NCBI GenBank assembly: GCA_033239725.1
Contig: BTCW01000015.1
Coordinates: forward strand, 8,253,501 to 8,317,500
Reading direction: 5' to 3'
Origin: Echinochloa phyllopogon
Taxonomy: Eukaryota; Streptophyta; Magnoliopsida; Poales; Poaceae
DNA: 64,000 nucleotides
The notes under the pieces: model-generated
The model's input: the letters and a program-made list of their open reading frames with translations, nothing else
Database searches by the model: none
What the model was told of the DNA's origin: nothing
Shown here: in pieces, positions 54,150-64,000 of the stretch
Position numbering within the stretch: position 1 is the stretch's first letter
Layout: each line of letters opens with the position of its first letter
Made by a program: the position numbers and the translations under genes

Positions 54150-55860
54150 CGCTTTGGCTCAAGTATTGCAGGTGTAGGATGCGGCTTGGTTTGCATTGGT
54201 GCAGGTGAAGAACAGGCGCGAAAGGTCTTAGTCGGAGCGGCCTCCCAGGAGCGGAGAGAAAAGTAGGCTTGGTTCGAGGGACCCGGTGGCCAGTGGGATC
54301 AAGTGCGGTTCACATGGTGCAAGAACAAGCAAGGCAACATGGATGAAGTGTTCGAGCTGGTACATTGGACGCGGCCGAGTCGAGGAATGAGGCAAGACCG
54401 AGTAGACCGTCCGGGAGCCGGAGGTGAAAGGCTTGGCGTGCTCGAGGCTTGGCGTGGAGGCCGGATCAAGTGCGCGGGGTTTACTGGTTCACCACAAAAC
54501 TAGAGGAGGAGGTTTCTTGGTTTGGGCCACAAAACCAAGGCCGAAGGACCCGGGGAACCAGGACCGGTCTGACCGGTTTGCAGAACCGGTCTGACCGGTT
54601 TCAGTCTGGGCGTCGGAAAGCTTCGAAGCGGAGGACACGCGGCGTGATATCGAAGGTTGCGTCGGAGGGAAGCAACTTCAGATGGATGCGTGCCCAGCCA
54701 GAAGAAAATACCTGCAGATTTACCATTTGGCCCTTGAGGGCGTGTATCTTAGGTTTGATTTGTAGGGGTAGTTTAGACTATTGGTGGCGGCCATATATAC
54801 TCACCTTGGTGGAAGATGGCAGCCAACTCTTGAGACTCTAGAAATTTCTTTATTGCTCTCTAGGCTAGCCAAGTGCTTCATGTTATGAGGAAGAGAGTTG
54901 GGGTTCTCTCCACTTCTATTTCCTCCACTTTTGGGTAGGATGAAGGGAGGAGGCTAGCCCTTTGTAAAGATGTTGATCTCGTGATGTTCTAGTGATTTCC
55001 TCGTAATTTAGTCTTGTGTTCTTGTTCCTTCGTATTTTTCTTTTTCAGGAATTTTCGGGGGATTTTGTGTTCTTCAGATTTAAGGTCATTTCCTTGAGTA
55101 TTTTATTGGGGATTCACTTATGGGTCTTTAGTGAACCTTTTCTAGTGATTTGACCCCCTCAATCCTCGGGAAGAACCTTTGATTCGTTGGATTTTGTGGA
55201 ACCTGAGCAAAAGGGAGTTCATGTCGTAGATCTTCAATTGCTCTTGATTCGGTGTGAGTTTGGGTTTTATTTTGTAGCCATGACTAGTTCATGATGCATC
55301 CCAACTTTCGCCAAAGTTTCGCTTGAATCTGTGGAGCCAACCGGGAGATCGATTGAGGATAAGGTTGAGTTCTTCTCGCGGGCAGTTTTTCTTGGTCTGC
55401 TTGGGCAAACCGGTCTGGGAAACCGGTCTAACAGGTTTCGTTGCTGGTGTTGTTGCTTCTAGATGTGTTTTGGTCTGGTGTTGGCCTAGAGATTTTCTTT
55501 GGAGTGTTTTGAGCAAGTTGGTTGAGTTTTCTTCTCAATTTGGAGTTCCAGACCAATTTTGGTCTGACCGACCGGTTTTTAAACCCGGTCTGACCGATTT
55601 GGTTCTGTGTGCTGAGCTAAGTGTTTAGTTGTGAGTTTCCGCTGCGTGATTGCTAGTGAGTTGCTTGACACTTGTTCCTAGCTCCAGAAGCACTTTAGTG
55701 GCTTCGTGAATTTGGCAATGAAGTGATTTCGGGATATAGGCCAGATTTGCTTTCTTGAGAGAAATTTTTATCGGCTCCCATTCACGTGCATGTAGTACTC
55801 CATGCATGTGCCGGCATTTTGATGTGATGGGAATCTTCTTTTTGCATAGTGGAATTTGAG
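54150..55860. repeat. probable LTR-retrotransposon-derived sequence, ends not found
   Basis: Repeats of GACCGGTCTGACCGGTTT and ACCGGTCTGACCGGTTTCAG (54560-54602, and variants at 55410-55610), a TATATA-containing promoter-like stretch near 54795, and pyrimidine-rich leaders are typical of grass LTR regions carrying the CCGGTCTGACCGG motif. I could not find TG...CA ends or a target duplication, and no gag-pol is present. ORFs here have no known domain. Confidence 0.4.
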
Positions 55861-55879
55861 GCTCTTTTTAGGAACTAAG

Positions 55880-56176
55880 GTCCCGTTTGGCAGAGCTCCT
55901 AGAGCTGATTCTCTGGTGAATCCAGAAGGAGCTCTGCCAAACAGTTTTTCAGAAAGAAGTGATTCTCTGCTGATTCTGTGAAGTGATTCTCTGAAATGAA
56001 CTAAGAGGCTGGAAGCTGAAAAAAATAGCTTTTCCTGATTCTATGAAGTGATTCTCCATCCTGATTTTTAGAGTTTATGATAAAGAATCACTTTCAACCA
56101 CAGAATCACTTCCCTTAGAGAATCAACTCCTATAGAGAATTAGAATAAGGAGGAGCTCTACCAAACAGAAACAAGA
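55880..56176. mobile_element. MITE with GGTCCCGTTTGGCAGAGCTCC ends
   Basis: The left end GGTCCCGTTTGGCAGAGCTC and the inverted right end (GTTTGGTAGAGCTCCTCC preceded by GGGTCTTGTTTC) match imperfectly. The inside is built of repeated AGTGATTCTCTG / CAGAATCACTT phrases in both orientations. Target duplication not clear. No coding capacity. Confidence 0.65.
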
Positions 56177-56333
56177 CCCACATGTAGCCACCCAAGTAGA
56201 AAACCCCGTCTTCCGTACATACATGTTCTTATTATTTGTTTGGACAGTGACAAGACATGTTGTCCTACTCCAAGCGTCTGTCCGACTGAATACAAGCCAC
56301 AGATCCTCAACGGAAAAAGACACTAGTAGTTGG

Positions 56334-56823
56334 ACCGCGCTAACGCGCGACCCCGTCGTCTCCGCCCCCACCGCCACCCTCCGCCCCCGGCTCCGGCGGC
56401 CGAGCCGCCTCCACCGCCGCCCGCTGCCCGTCTCCAGGCTAACCCCTCCTCTGTCGTCTCCTCCGCCCCCGCCGCCTACTCCGCCCCGGCTCCGGCGGCA
56501 CCACGCTAATCCACTGCCGCTGCCGCCGTCTCCTCTTCCTCATCTCCACCCCCGCCGCCAGCACCGCCCACCGGGGATCCCCCATCGCCTGGCCATCACC
56601 GCCCAGCCCTCCACCCGTCGCCTGTCACCCCCGCCGGGCCGGCCGCCGCCCTCTGATCCCTCCTTCTAGGTCCGCAGGCAACCGGAGGCCCCCCAGGTAA
56701 CCCCAGAACCCTAACCCGGCACGACCCTAACCTCCTTCTCCGGCTCCGGCTCCGGCGCGCGGCGGCGCGAGTGGGTCACGCGTTCCATGCTCCGTGCGCG
56801 ACCAATCACTCTATAAACTTAAC
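56334..56823. other. GC-rich 490-bp insertion flanked by a 10-bp direct repeat
   Basis: A sharp GC-rich block starting GACCGCGCTAACGCGCGACC with Pro/Arg-rich chance ORFs and TCCGGCTCCGGCTCCGG. It is flanked by CTAGTAGTTG at 56323-56332 and 56824-56833. No terminal inverted repeat or tail, so the superfamily is open. Confidence 0.45.
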
Positions 56824-57091
56824 GCTAGTAGTTGTATCATTGTATGGTTTTGGGTACACACCACGGGCATGGGTACACATGTCACATGTGTTACACGGTG
56901 CCATTAGCCCCACTTGACGTCCAATAAAAATATTTTTTTACTCATGTTGAGACAAACACAACTTCTATTCCAAAAAAAGTGTCACACTATACCTTTTATA
57001 CTATCAAAACTGCAAAGAAATATAATTAATCAAAAGCTCTTAATAACGCAAGTTGCAATCTTATACCATCTCTTAAAAGCCCTTAATGCTA

Positions 57092-57357
57092 CACTCCCTC
57101 CGTTATTTTTACATGTCCACATTTAGTTTGTTGTAAGTCAAACTTATTGAATTTTTTACCAAATTTATATAAAAAAATATAACATCTACCATTTACCATA
57201 TGCTCTATCAAAATATAGTCCATGATGGTGTATTCAATGAAACAAATTTGGCATTGTAAATATTTTTATATTTCTCTATAAACTTAGTTAAAGATGGACA
57301 TGTTTTCATTTAGAATAAACCTAATGTGACATGTAAAAAATAACAGAGAGGGAGTAC
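57092..57357. mobile_element. Stowaway MITE (Tc1/mariner type, 266 bp)
   Basis: Left end CACTCCCTCCGTTATTTTTA, inverted right end GTACTCCCTCTCTGTTATTT, both running on to ACATGTC. TA duplication at 57090-57091 and 57358-57359. A standard grass Stowaway. Confidence 0.88.
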
Positions 57358-58942
57358 TAATGATGATTTTGCCTGACTGCCTCTCATCGATTGTCGTACA
57401 TCAGCTTCTGCAAGTGCCCTGTTCCTCAGAGCCTGAGCTTGCTGTTTCTATATGTTTTTGAGTCGTCTCCATTGTTGAGGTCAGAGTTTTATGTTTGTCC
57501 AAGAATTTGTGGTAGACATATTATGTCGGCTCTTCAAGAAAATTACAGAGGGAAAAAGAAATGAATAAAACTTATAGCACATTTACGTTAAGAAGCAAAT
57601 CATCCACCCTCACTAACATGTACATATTAATGTGTGAAGATGTATTATTGATCGTAGCCAAAACAGTAATAATGAATATACTACATATGTCTGCTCCCAC
57701 ACTACAACATCACTGACACGAAATACTAGACTGCCTTCATCATAGAGCCGAGACAAGCAGCAGAACTGTTGCCAATGTCAGATGTGATCACTCTGAGTTC
57801 TTGAGGGTGTTGCCGATGTCTATAACGAAACGGTACCTGACATCGGCTTTGGCAAGACGCTCCATGGCCGTGTTCACGTAATCTGCTCCAACCACCTCTA
57901 TGTCTGCAGTCACGCCGTGCTTCGCCGCCACGTCGATCATTTCCTGCGTGTCCCTCATGCCACCGATGCAGCTCCCTGCAATAGTCTTGTTGCCTGCAGT
58001 TTTTTTTGACACGCACAAGATTATTTGACAGATTCAGAAGGCGGCTCGATCAACAAACTGATGCAGAACCAAATGGCATCCAGGTATTCTCTGTTAGGAT
58101 CGGAACAAGCAAATTTCTTATGAAACAGTTTGGTTTCGTTAGAATTTACCCATGATGAGATCAAACGGCGGGATCTCCAGTGGCTTCTCTGGCAGACCGA
58201 CCATGATCATTTTGCCGTTGTGTTTCAGCAGGCCTATGTATGGGGCCACAGGGATGTTGGCAGACACGGTGTTGATGATACCATCCATGGTGGAAGCCGC
58301 AGCCTGCAAGAAGAACAAGAACCAACATTGCAGAGTGAGAAATCCATGATCATCCTATATATCACACGGCCAGTTCAGACCAATCAAGCAGAACACTAAA
58401 TGTTATATATATCTGAATCTCAACACTATATATACCTTCATTTCATCAGCATTCCTGCTGACGATGAAGGCGTCGGCACCGAGCCGCTCCAGGGCCTCCT
58501 GCTTCTTTCCAGTCGACGAGCTGATCACCGTCACCTTCATCCCAAACGCCTTGGCGAACTTCACAGCGACATGGCCGAGCCCTCCTAGACCAACCACACC
58601 AACATGCTTCCCAGGCACGTTCAGGCCGTGATACTTCATGGGGCTATACACGGTGATGCCTGCACACAGCAGCGGCGCGCCCTGGTCCAGCGGCATGGCG
58701 TCAGGGAACCTGACCACGAACCTCTCCTGCACCACCACATTGCTCGAGTAGCCACCGTAAGTGACGGTGCCGTCGAGGTCGATGGAGTTGTAGGTGAAGA
58801 TGTTGCCGGGGCAGTGGTTCTCGAAGCTCTCTTTGCAGCTATCGCAGGAGTGGCACGAGTTCACCATGCAGCCCACGCCGACGCGGTCGCCGGCGTTGAA
58901 CTTGGTGACGTTCTTGCCCACCTCGGTTACTATTCCAGCGAT

Positions 58943-58945
58943 CTA
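58943..58945 (-). other. premature TAG in CAD at the GHE Glu codon
   Basis: The minus strand after the acceptor GGCAG reads T CAT TAG ATC GCT GGA. With the GG of exon 2 this is Gly-His-stop-Ile-Ala-Gly, where the family has Gly-His-Glu-Ile-Ala-Gly. It is a single G-to-T change in the Glu that sits beside the catalytic zinc. Confidence 0.88.
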
Positions 58946-59785
58946 ATGACTGCCAGCATATATATATATGCATGTGTATGTTCAGAGGTTTGATAAGTTT
59001 CAAATAACACCGTATAAATTGGAAACTAGTAGTAGCGAGGAGAGGAACAACGAGGCATGTGTAACTCGCGTACCCAGGGACCATGGGGTACATGGAATTC
59101 TGCCACTCGTTCTTGATGCTGTGCAGGTCAGAGTGACATATGCCACAGTACAGAATCTTTATCGCCACGTCATCATCTCCGGTGCTCCTGCAAAATGGAT
59201 ATATAATTCAGCATGAATATATAGTGACAGTACTGATCTACCTTTTTCCGGAAGTGTAATAATCTGAATTTCTGATACTCCACACATGTTAATAGCAGAT
59301 CTATTCATCAATATATAAATCAGCCATTGTCTTTTCCCAATCAATTAATTAATTGAATGTGCATAGACTTAAGGTTTTGAATGACTCATTTTTTTTTTTG
59401 AAAGGTTAGTCCGGAAAAGACTGGAATTCTGAACCCATCAGCCACCTTGGCCAGTTGCTTTGTATCCGACCGGCCGGGCAGTGCTGTCTATGACTGTGAC
59501 ATCCATTGGGCGCTATTGTAGGTAAAATCGACAATGATAGGTGCTAGCACCGTCTACAAATAAACAGTACGTACGTACAGTATCCCCTAGCTCCTCCCAA
59601 ACACTACGGGTTTATATTGATTATCCCCGGCCTAGTCTCTTGTTTGCGAAAATGAGTTTCAAAATTAAATTATTTCGCCAACTTAAGAAGACTATAAATT
59701 CAGTTTATATATCCATATATAGCAGTACCTTTCTTTAGCAGGGAAACTGTATATTCACATGAACCACTACTACGTACAATAAACA

Positions 59786-60048
59786 TGCTCCCTCCGTATT
59801 GGTAAAGGAAGCCGTTTAGGACAGCGACACGGTCTTCAAAACACAACTTTGACTTCTTATTTCTATAAAAATATTTATCAAAAAGTGATACATGTATACT
59901 TTTATGAAAGTATTTTTCAAAATAAATCTATTCATATAACTTTTACAATTTCAAACTCAACAACTTAAAAGTTATTCATGATTTATATTCCTAAAGTTTG
60001 ACTCAAACCTTGTCCTAAACGTCTTTCTTTACCAATACGGAAGAGGTA
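59786..60048. mobile_element. Stowaway MITE in intron 1 of CAD
   Basis: Left arm CTCCCTCCGTATTGGTAAAG through CCGTTTAGGACA; right arm TGTCCTAAACG through CTTTACCAATACGGAAGAGG. They are inverted copies with a few mismatches. TA at the right border (GAGGTA); the left border has TG instead. About 263 bp. Confidence 0.82.
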
Positions 60049-60173
60049 TATACAATTTACAATAAAGCTTGTTCTTTAGTGATGAAACTGTAGGTATGTC
60101 GACGTCAACCGGCCGGTACAACAAAGTGAACAGGCAAATAGATGGGCGGGGTTATGTACGTGTTGATCCAATC

Positions 60174-60175
<2 letters not shown>

Positions 60176-60243
<68 letters not shown>
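60176..60243. repeat. (AT)34 microsatellite in CAD intron 1
   Basis: Uninterrupted alternating AT about 60 bp inside intron 1. Likely highly variable in length between accessions. Confidence 0.97.
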
Positions 60244-60247
<4 letters not shown>

Positions 60248-60577
60248 GTACTGTACACCCATTTCATTGTAGCTAGCTTGACAGGCTACCTGCGGGTGAT
60301 GGTGAGCGGCGCGAGGTGGCCGGACGCGTCGCGCGCCGTGAGCGCCGCCGCCTTCCCCGTGTGCTGCTGCTGCTTCGCCGCCGGCGCCGCCGTGGGAGCC
60401 ATCACGGTCGCGGGTCGAGATGGGGGAGGAGAGGCGGGATATATGGAGCTCTCGATCGGGATCCGGATGGAGATTGTTATTAGGATCGAGCTCGTAATGC
60501 CTAGCTAGTATGATCGGAGAGATATATAGCTGTGTGCGTGCTTGACTGCTTCTTGGTTTAGGCGAGTGTGGGCTGCG

Positions 60578-60585
60578 CTTTATAG
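60578..60585 (-). promoter_or_regulatory. TATA box of the CAD gene
   Basis: The minus strand reads CTATAAAG about 175 bp 5' of the CAD ATG, with the GC-rich leader following. No other TATA-like sequence nearby. Confidence 0.55.
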
Positions 60586-60762
60586 ATAGCTAGGCAGCCG
60601 GCCGGCGGCCCGCGGGTTGCGGAGGCGGGTCTCAGCGCTGACGTCAGCGTGCCACGGTTCGTCCAATTCATTCGGTGTGCACGTACAGTCACCGGCGGCG
60701 GTTGGGATTCATCTACAAGCTGCGCCGCTCGTGACCAAATGTACCTTCTAGATAACTGCTAC

Positions 60763-60965
60763 TACTCCCTGCGTCCTAAAAAAACTACAACTCTGGATTT
60801 AGTCAGACTCTCAAAGTATCTTAACTTTAACTACTCTACGTTTATAGAAAATAGTATCAATATCTATGATTTTAAATAGATGTATTATATGACAAATCTA
60901 GTAATATATAGTAAGTATGATAAATATTAGTATATTTTATTATAAATTTAGTCAAAGTGTTATGG
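60763..60965. mobile_element. truncated Stowaway MITE
   Basis: Begins CTCCCTGCGTCCTAAAAAAACT with Stowaway-like inner sequence (TTTAAATAGATGTATTATATG, ATAAATTTAGTCAAAGTGTTA). The expected inverted end GACGGAGGGAG is missing. Lies in the CAD promoter region. Confidence 0.65.
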
Positions 60966-60985
60966 GGATTTGAACGTACACGATG

Positions 60986-61428
60986 CTTCCAAAAGGACCC
61001 GGCCGTCCCACTCGTACTGTACACATATACGCACCTACACGTACACTCTCAGCCTGTACGTGATTCACGACGTGCACATGCTGCATGTAGCTCTCACTCA
61101 CATGTGTCACATGGGTCCATCAGTTGCTGCATGCTGGGTCATCAAGATAAGCTGTGTGTGGCTGGTGGTGTGAGCCGTGTGCTGCCACGTACGCCGCCGC
61201 AGATTTGTACTACGTGTTTGTCACATTTCCCTTTCTCGTCCTCCTGTCAGCTGTTAGCTTCCGGCAGCGATGACGACTACACTTTGACACCGTCCTAGAT
61301 TTATTCAGTGCTGGGAGTCCCACTTTGCAGCGAGTACATACTATATACTCTGTATACTGGAATAATGCCAAATTAAATCGTGGAGCGACGACGACCGTCC
61401 AATTATATATATTGATCATCAGCATCGG

Positions 61429-61472
<44 letters not shown>

Positions 61473-61956
61473 GTGTGTGTGTGTGTGTGAAATTGAGTTT
61501 CTTCCTGCCGCGAGCTATATAGCTGAAGTCTTCAATTCCTTCAGACCATATGAAAGCTCTTAATTGAACCACGCGGGAGAATGCATGTACATTCTAAAAA
61601 AATTGAAGGCTTCTAAAAGAATTCTAGTACATTTTTACTTCTTCTACTCTTTCGAGTGGACGAGGGAGACGATATTCGTTCGATTCGATTGCGTACACAA
61701 CGGCCGGCCGGCGCGGCTGTTGTTTAAAACACAGCATCGATATGAAAAGAATTTTTGGAAGATTAGTACGTACTTGACTTGAGCACGGTAATTATTCATG
61801 CAGGTGCGCTTGTGATCCTTCGTTCCAAAAGGACCCGGCGTCCCACTCGTACTGTACATATATACGCACGTACACCGTACACGTACGATCTGCCCGTGAT
61901 TCACGAGACGTGCACACATGCTGCATGCATGCATGTACCTCTCACTCACATGTGTG
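60986..61956 (+). repeat. diverged direct duplication of about 130 bp
   Basis: 60986-61115 and 61821-61956 share TTCCAAAAGGACCCGG, TCCCACTCGTACTGTACA, GTGATTCACGA and CTCTCACTCACATGTGT in order, spaced about 835 bp apart. The shared block seems non-coding, perhaps an old promoter or tandem duplication. Confidence 0.85.
61432..61489. repeat. (AT)n-(GT)n compound microsatellite
   Basis: ATATAT run at 61432-61468 followed by ATGTGTGTGTGTGTGTGTG to 61489. Confidence 0.95.
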
Positions 61957-63152
61957 ACTTGACAATTATTTTACATCAGTTAGTTTACGTCTTTTTCAGG
62001 TTTGGGCATCAAACTAAGCAATGCCACGTACGGCATGTCTTGGTTTTATATTGGCAGCTAGGCACACATGCATCTAACTGTACGTGTTATCATTCGTAGT
62101 ACATATAATTTTTCAGCACGTACATGCGTGCATCATATTGTGTTGGGATTTTGTTCTAGGAATCTCATCGCGCAAATATCCAGGAACAATCCAAGATATG
62201 TCTCACACGTACGGTGGGCACATGATGCGACGACGATGCACATGCATGCATGCCCATACGTAAGCAGTGTCCTACCTTTTTTTTCATTTCGTTTATCGAT
62301 CAGTTGCGGACCGACAGACAACGGCGTAGCTAGGATTTTATGCCACGATAAAATTTTCGCATACAATTCGGTAAAGTAAACATATAAATATAAATGGTAT
62401 GATCTATGTATAATTTGGCAAATAATTTTAAATAATTCCAAAAATATCATACTAATTCTTGAATATAATAATTAAGTGAAAAAGTTGTATATATATTATA
62501 GTCCAAATAATTCAGACGTATTAAAGTCTAAACTATTGATAAAGAAGCTTACAAACTTATATATAATAATTTAAAGATGATAACCATGTTAGTTAATGTC
62601 TAGTACACGCTTTCTAAAGGCCATGGAAGTCTGGATTATGTTATTCTCGTGCATTTGGAGCCGATCGGCTGGGTGTCGGGCGGCTGCTGGCTGGGTACTT
62701 TGTCCTTTTGCCGGTGAACGTTGGGCAGGCACGAGCGCGCATGGAAGCACGAGCGGTCCAACGATGGCAGACGGACTAAGGCTCTCCGCACCGGTCTCCT
62801 GGAAATCTTCCTTCAGGAAGATTTACCGAAGCCACCAGTTGCACCGGTCTCCTGGAAACCTTCCGCTACGGAAGCTGAAGGCCTCGCCTCCGCCAAATTG
62901 AGCGCAAGCAGCGCCTCCCGCTACGCGCGCCACGGTGGCGCTAGGCCCAACCGCCACTCGCCCGTGGCCGCCTGCCGCGTCGCTCCCCCTGCTGCGTCGC
63001 TCCTCGCGCCGCTTGGAAGCCATGCCCCCGCCGCCGCGCTACCGGAGAGAGGGGGGAGATAGAGAGCCACGAGGCAGATGGGGGGGGGGAGGCGGACGGA
63101 GGAGAGATGCGAAGGGGAGGGGTCGGGAAGGGGGCGCCGGCGGCGACCGCTC
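61957..63152. other. intergenic DNA, no gene recognised
   Basis: AT-rich to about 62600, then GC-rich. A 20-bp phrase CACCGGTCTCCTGGAAA.CTTCC occurs twice (62789 and 62842), with a small palindrome AAATCTTCCTTCAGGAAGATTT-type hairpin between them. ORFs in the GC-rich part are low-complexity. Confidence 0.4.
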
Positions 63153-63161
63153 CCATCCCGG

Positions 63162-63318
63162 TGAAAGATTTTGATATTTGTGACTCAATTCAAGAGCCTT
63201 TCAAGATTTGATACCCATATCACAATGACATGTGGGGTTATTCTGAGTCAATGACATGCGGGTCAGGGTGTCAAATCTTGAAAGTCTTACGAATTTGGTG
63301 TCAATTTTTGAAATTTCC
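63162..63318. mobile_element. small MULE-type MITE (157 bp)
   Basis: Flanked by the perfect 9-bp repeat CCATCCCGG (63153-63161, 63319-63327). The arms pair: CTTTCAAGATTTGATACCC on the left against GGGTGTCAAATCTTGAAAG on the right. No coding capacity. Confidence 0.82.
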
Positions 63319-63327
63319 CCATCCCGG

Positions 63328-64000
63328 CGGCTGACGGGAAGCGCGTGTGGGGAGGGCTCCGGGCCAGGGCCGGCAGCCGCCGCTCCCGCCGCTACCTGCG
63401 ATGCTCCTGCTCACGCTGTCGCCTTGGCTGCGGCGGCGTGCATGTCGTCGTCGCCTTGATCGTGGTGGCGAGCGGTGGCTGTTGGCGGATGGGGGCAAGG
63501 AGGGGCGGGGGAGGCGGAGGGAGCGGGGAGCGGCAGGGGGAGGTGGCGGCGGAGCGGCGGCGGCCTGGGGGCGCGGCGGGGCGGCAGCTGGGTCGGCTAC
63601 AACGGGGGGGGGGGGGGGGGGCGAAGGAGGGGGCGGCGGTTGAGGCGCGGGAGGATGCGGGGAAGGCGGGGACGACAGAGGAAGGAAGCCGGAGAGGCGG
63701 AGAGAAGGGAGGGACGGAGGAGAGAGAGAGAGAGGGGGTAGTTGGAGTAAAAATGAAAAAAATGATATGCGGGGCCTGTACATGGTAGTTGGTATAGAGG
63801 AGAGACGGGTAGTACGAAAGAAATTAGGATAGATGAAAGAATCTCAATGACTAGGATATAATATTTCTTTTTAAGAAAATGAAATAGAAATAAAGTACCA
63901 TGAGTTCGGAGAGGGGAACTACAACGGACCTACGAGCGACGGGTACGGAGCAGTTGTCCGGGAAGCTCGGTTGTTCCAATTAATATGCCTGAGCCGTGAT
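63328..64000. other. GC-rich low-complexity DNA, then AT-rich edge; no gene recognised
   Basis: 63330-63740 is GGC/GGAG-rich with an uninterrupted G run (about 63603-63620). Overlapping Gly/Arg- and Pro/Ser-rich ORFs on both strands are composition artefacts. The last 200 bp show nothing. Confidence 0.5.

Larger units (their letters stand above)
57788..60402 (-). pseudogene. cinnamyl alcohol dehydrogenase (CAD) family gene with a nonsense codon
   Basis: Five exons on the minus strand, all GT-AG and in phase: 60402-60290, 59187-59074, 58949-58436, 58303-58150, 57993-57788, which would give 366 codons. The first zinc-site region is YCGICHSDLHSIKNEWQNS. The structural-zinc cysteines are in CMVNSCHSCDSCKESFENHC, the Rossmann motif is GVVGLGGLGHVAVKF, and the end is VRYRFVIDIGNTLK. 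CADs reduce cinnamaldehydes to monolignols with NADPH in the cytosol. At codon 78, just after the exon 2/3 junction, the conserved MVPGHE motif reads CAT TAG: Glu (GAG) is a stop, leaving 77 aa. All other parts look sound, so loss is recent or the stop is an error. Confidence 0.9.

Noticed and set aside
62596..63788. Gly/Arg- and Pro/Ser-rich ORFs
   Set aside because: Low-complexity GC-rich DNA with G runs; open in many frames.

Overview
The window is plant nuclear DNA, almost certainly from a grass (Poaceae, panicoid-like). Genes are few and intron-containing. The transposon families are those typical of grasses: Tekay/Del-type Ty3 elements, CACTA elements whose ends carry the GCCGAGTG motif, PIF/Harbinger, Stowaway and Tourist MITEs, MULEs and hAT elements. 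The gene families are also grass-typical: DUF4220/DUF594, KIB1-4/DUF295 F-box, CAD and cereal-type inhibitors. There are no bacterial, viral or organellar features.

Layout. 1-6863: the 5' part of a minus-strand Tekay/Del Ty3 retrotransposon (LTR, PBS, gag-pol up to RNase H) running off the left edge. 7073-7795: an apparently intact three-exon minus-strand gene for a secreted potato-inhibitor-I protein with an unusual histidine-rich exon. 9271-13730: a solo LTR with a perfect 5-bp TSD, itself invaded by a 778-bp MULE-type element with a 9-bp TSD. 15256-16390: a decayed CACTA end. 16631-21988: a decayed LINE split exactly inside its RNase H frame by a 4.06-kb PIF/Harbinger element carrying an intact transposase and a frameshifted Myb-like partner. 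23109-25221: a 145-bp tandem repeat array followed by two non-autonomous hAT elements. 25229-36189: a complete, young Tekay/Del element (minus strand, LTRs about 1% different) with an extra sense ORF upstream of gag and with most of RNase H and integrase deleted in frame.

38384-40246: an intact intronless DUF4220/DUF594 membrane-protein gene. 40934-43225: a polyA retroposon whose tail was hit by a Pack-MULE carrying a GH18 class V chitinase fragment. 43400-44138: a second short retroposon. 44270-47130: a foldback MITE, a Tourist-like MITE, and fragments of an NLR coiled-coil domain and an XTH gene. 47398-51387: a 4-kb CACTA element with only a TnpA-like/Transposase_24 gene and a 216-bp near-palindrome in one of its introns. 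52640-54127: a DUF295/F-box pseudogene. 54150-55860: probable LTR-type repeat. 55875-57357: MITEs and a GC-rich insertion. 57788-60402: a five-exon cinnamyl alcohol dehydrogenase gene killed by a TAG at the Glu of its GHE motif. 60403-64000: mostly intergenic, with a Stowaway fragment, a diverged 130-bp duplication, microsatellites and a small MULE-type MITE.

Functionally, only two loci look like working host genes by eye (the inhibitor and DUF4220). CAD and DUF295/F-box are pseudogenes, and NLR, XTH, chitinase and an orphan presequence-like exon are fragments. Most of the rest is nested transposons whose order of insertion can be read from target-site duplications.
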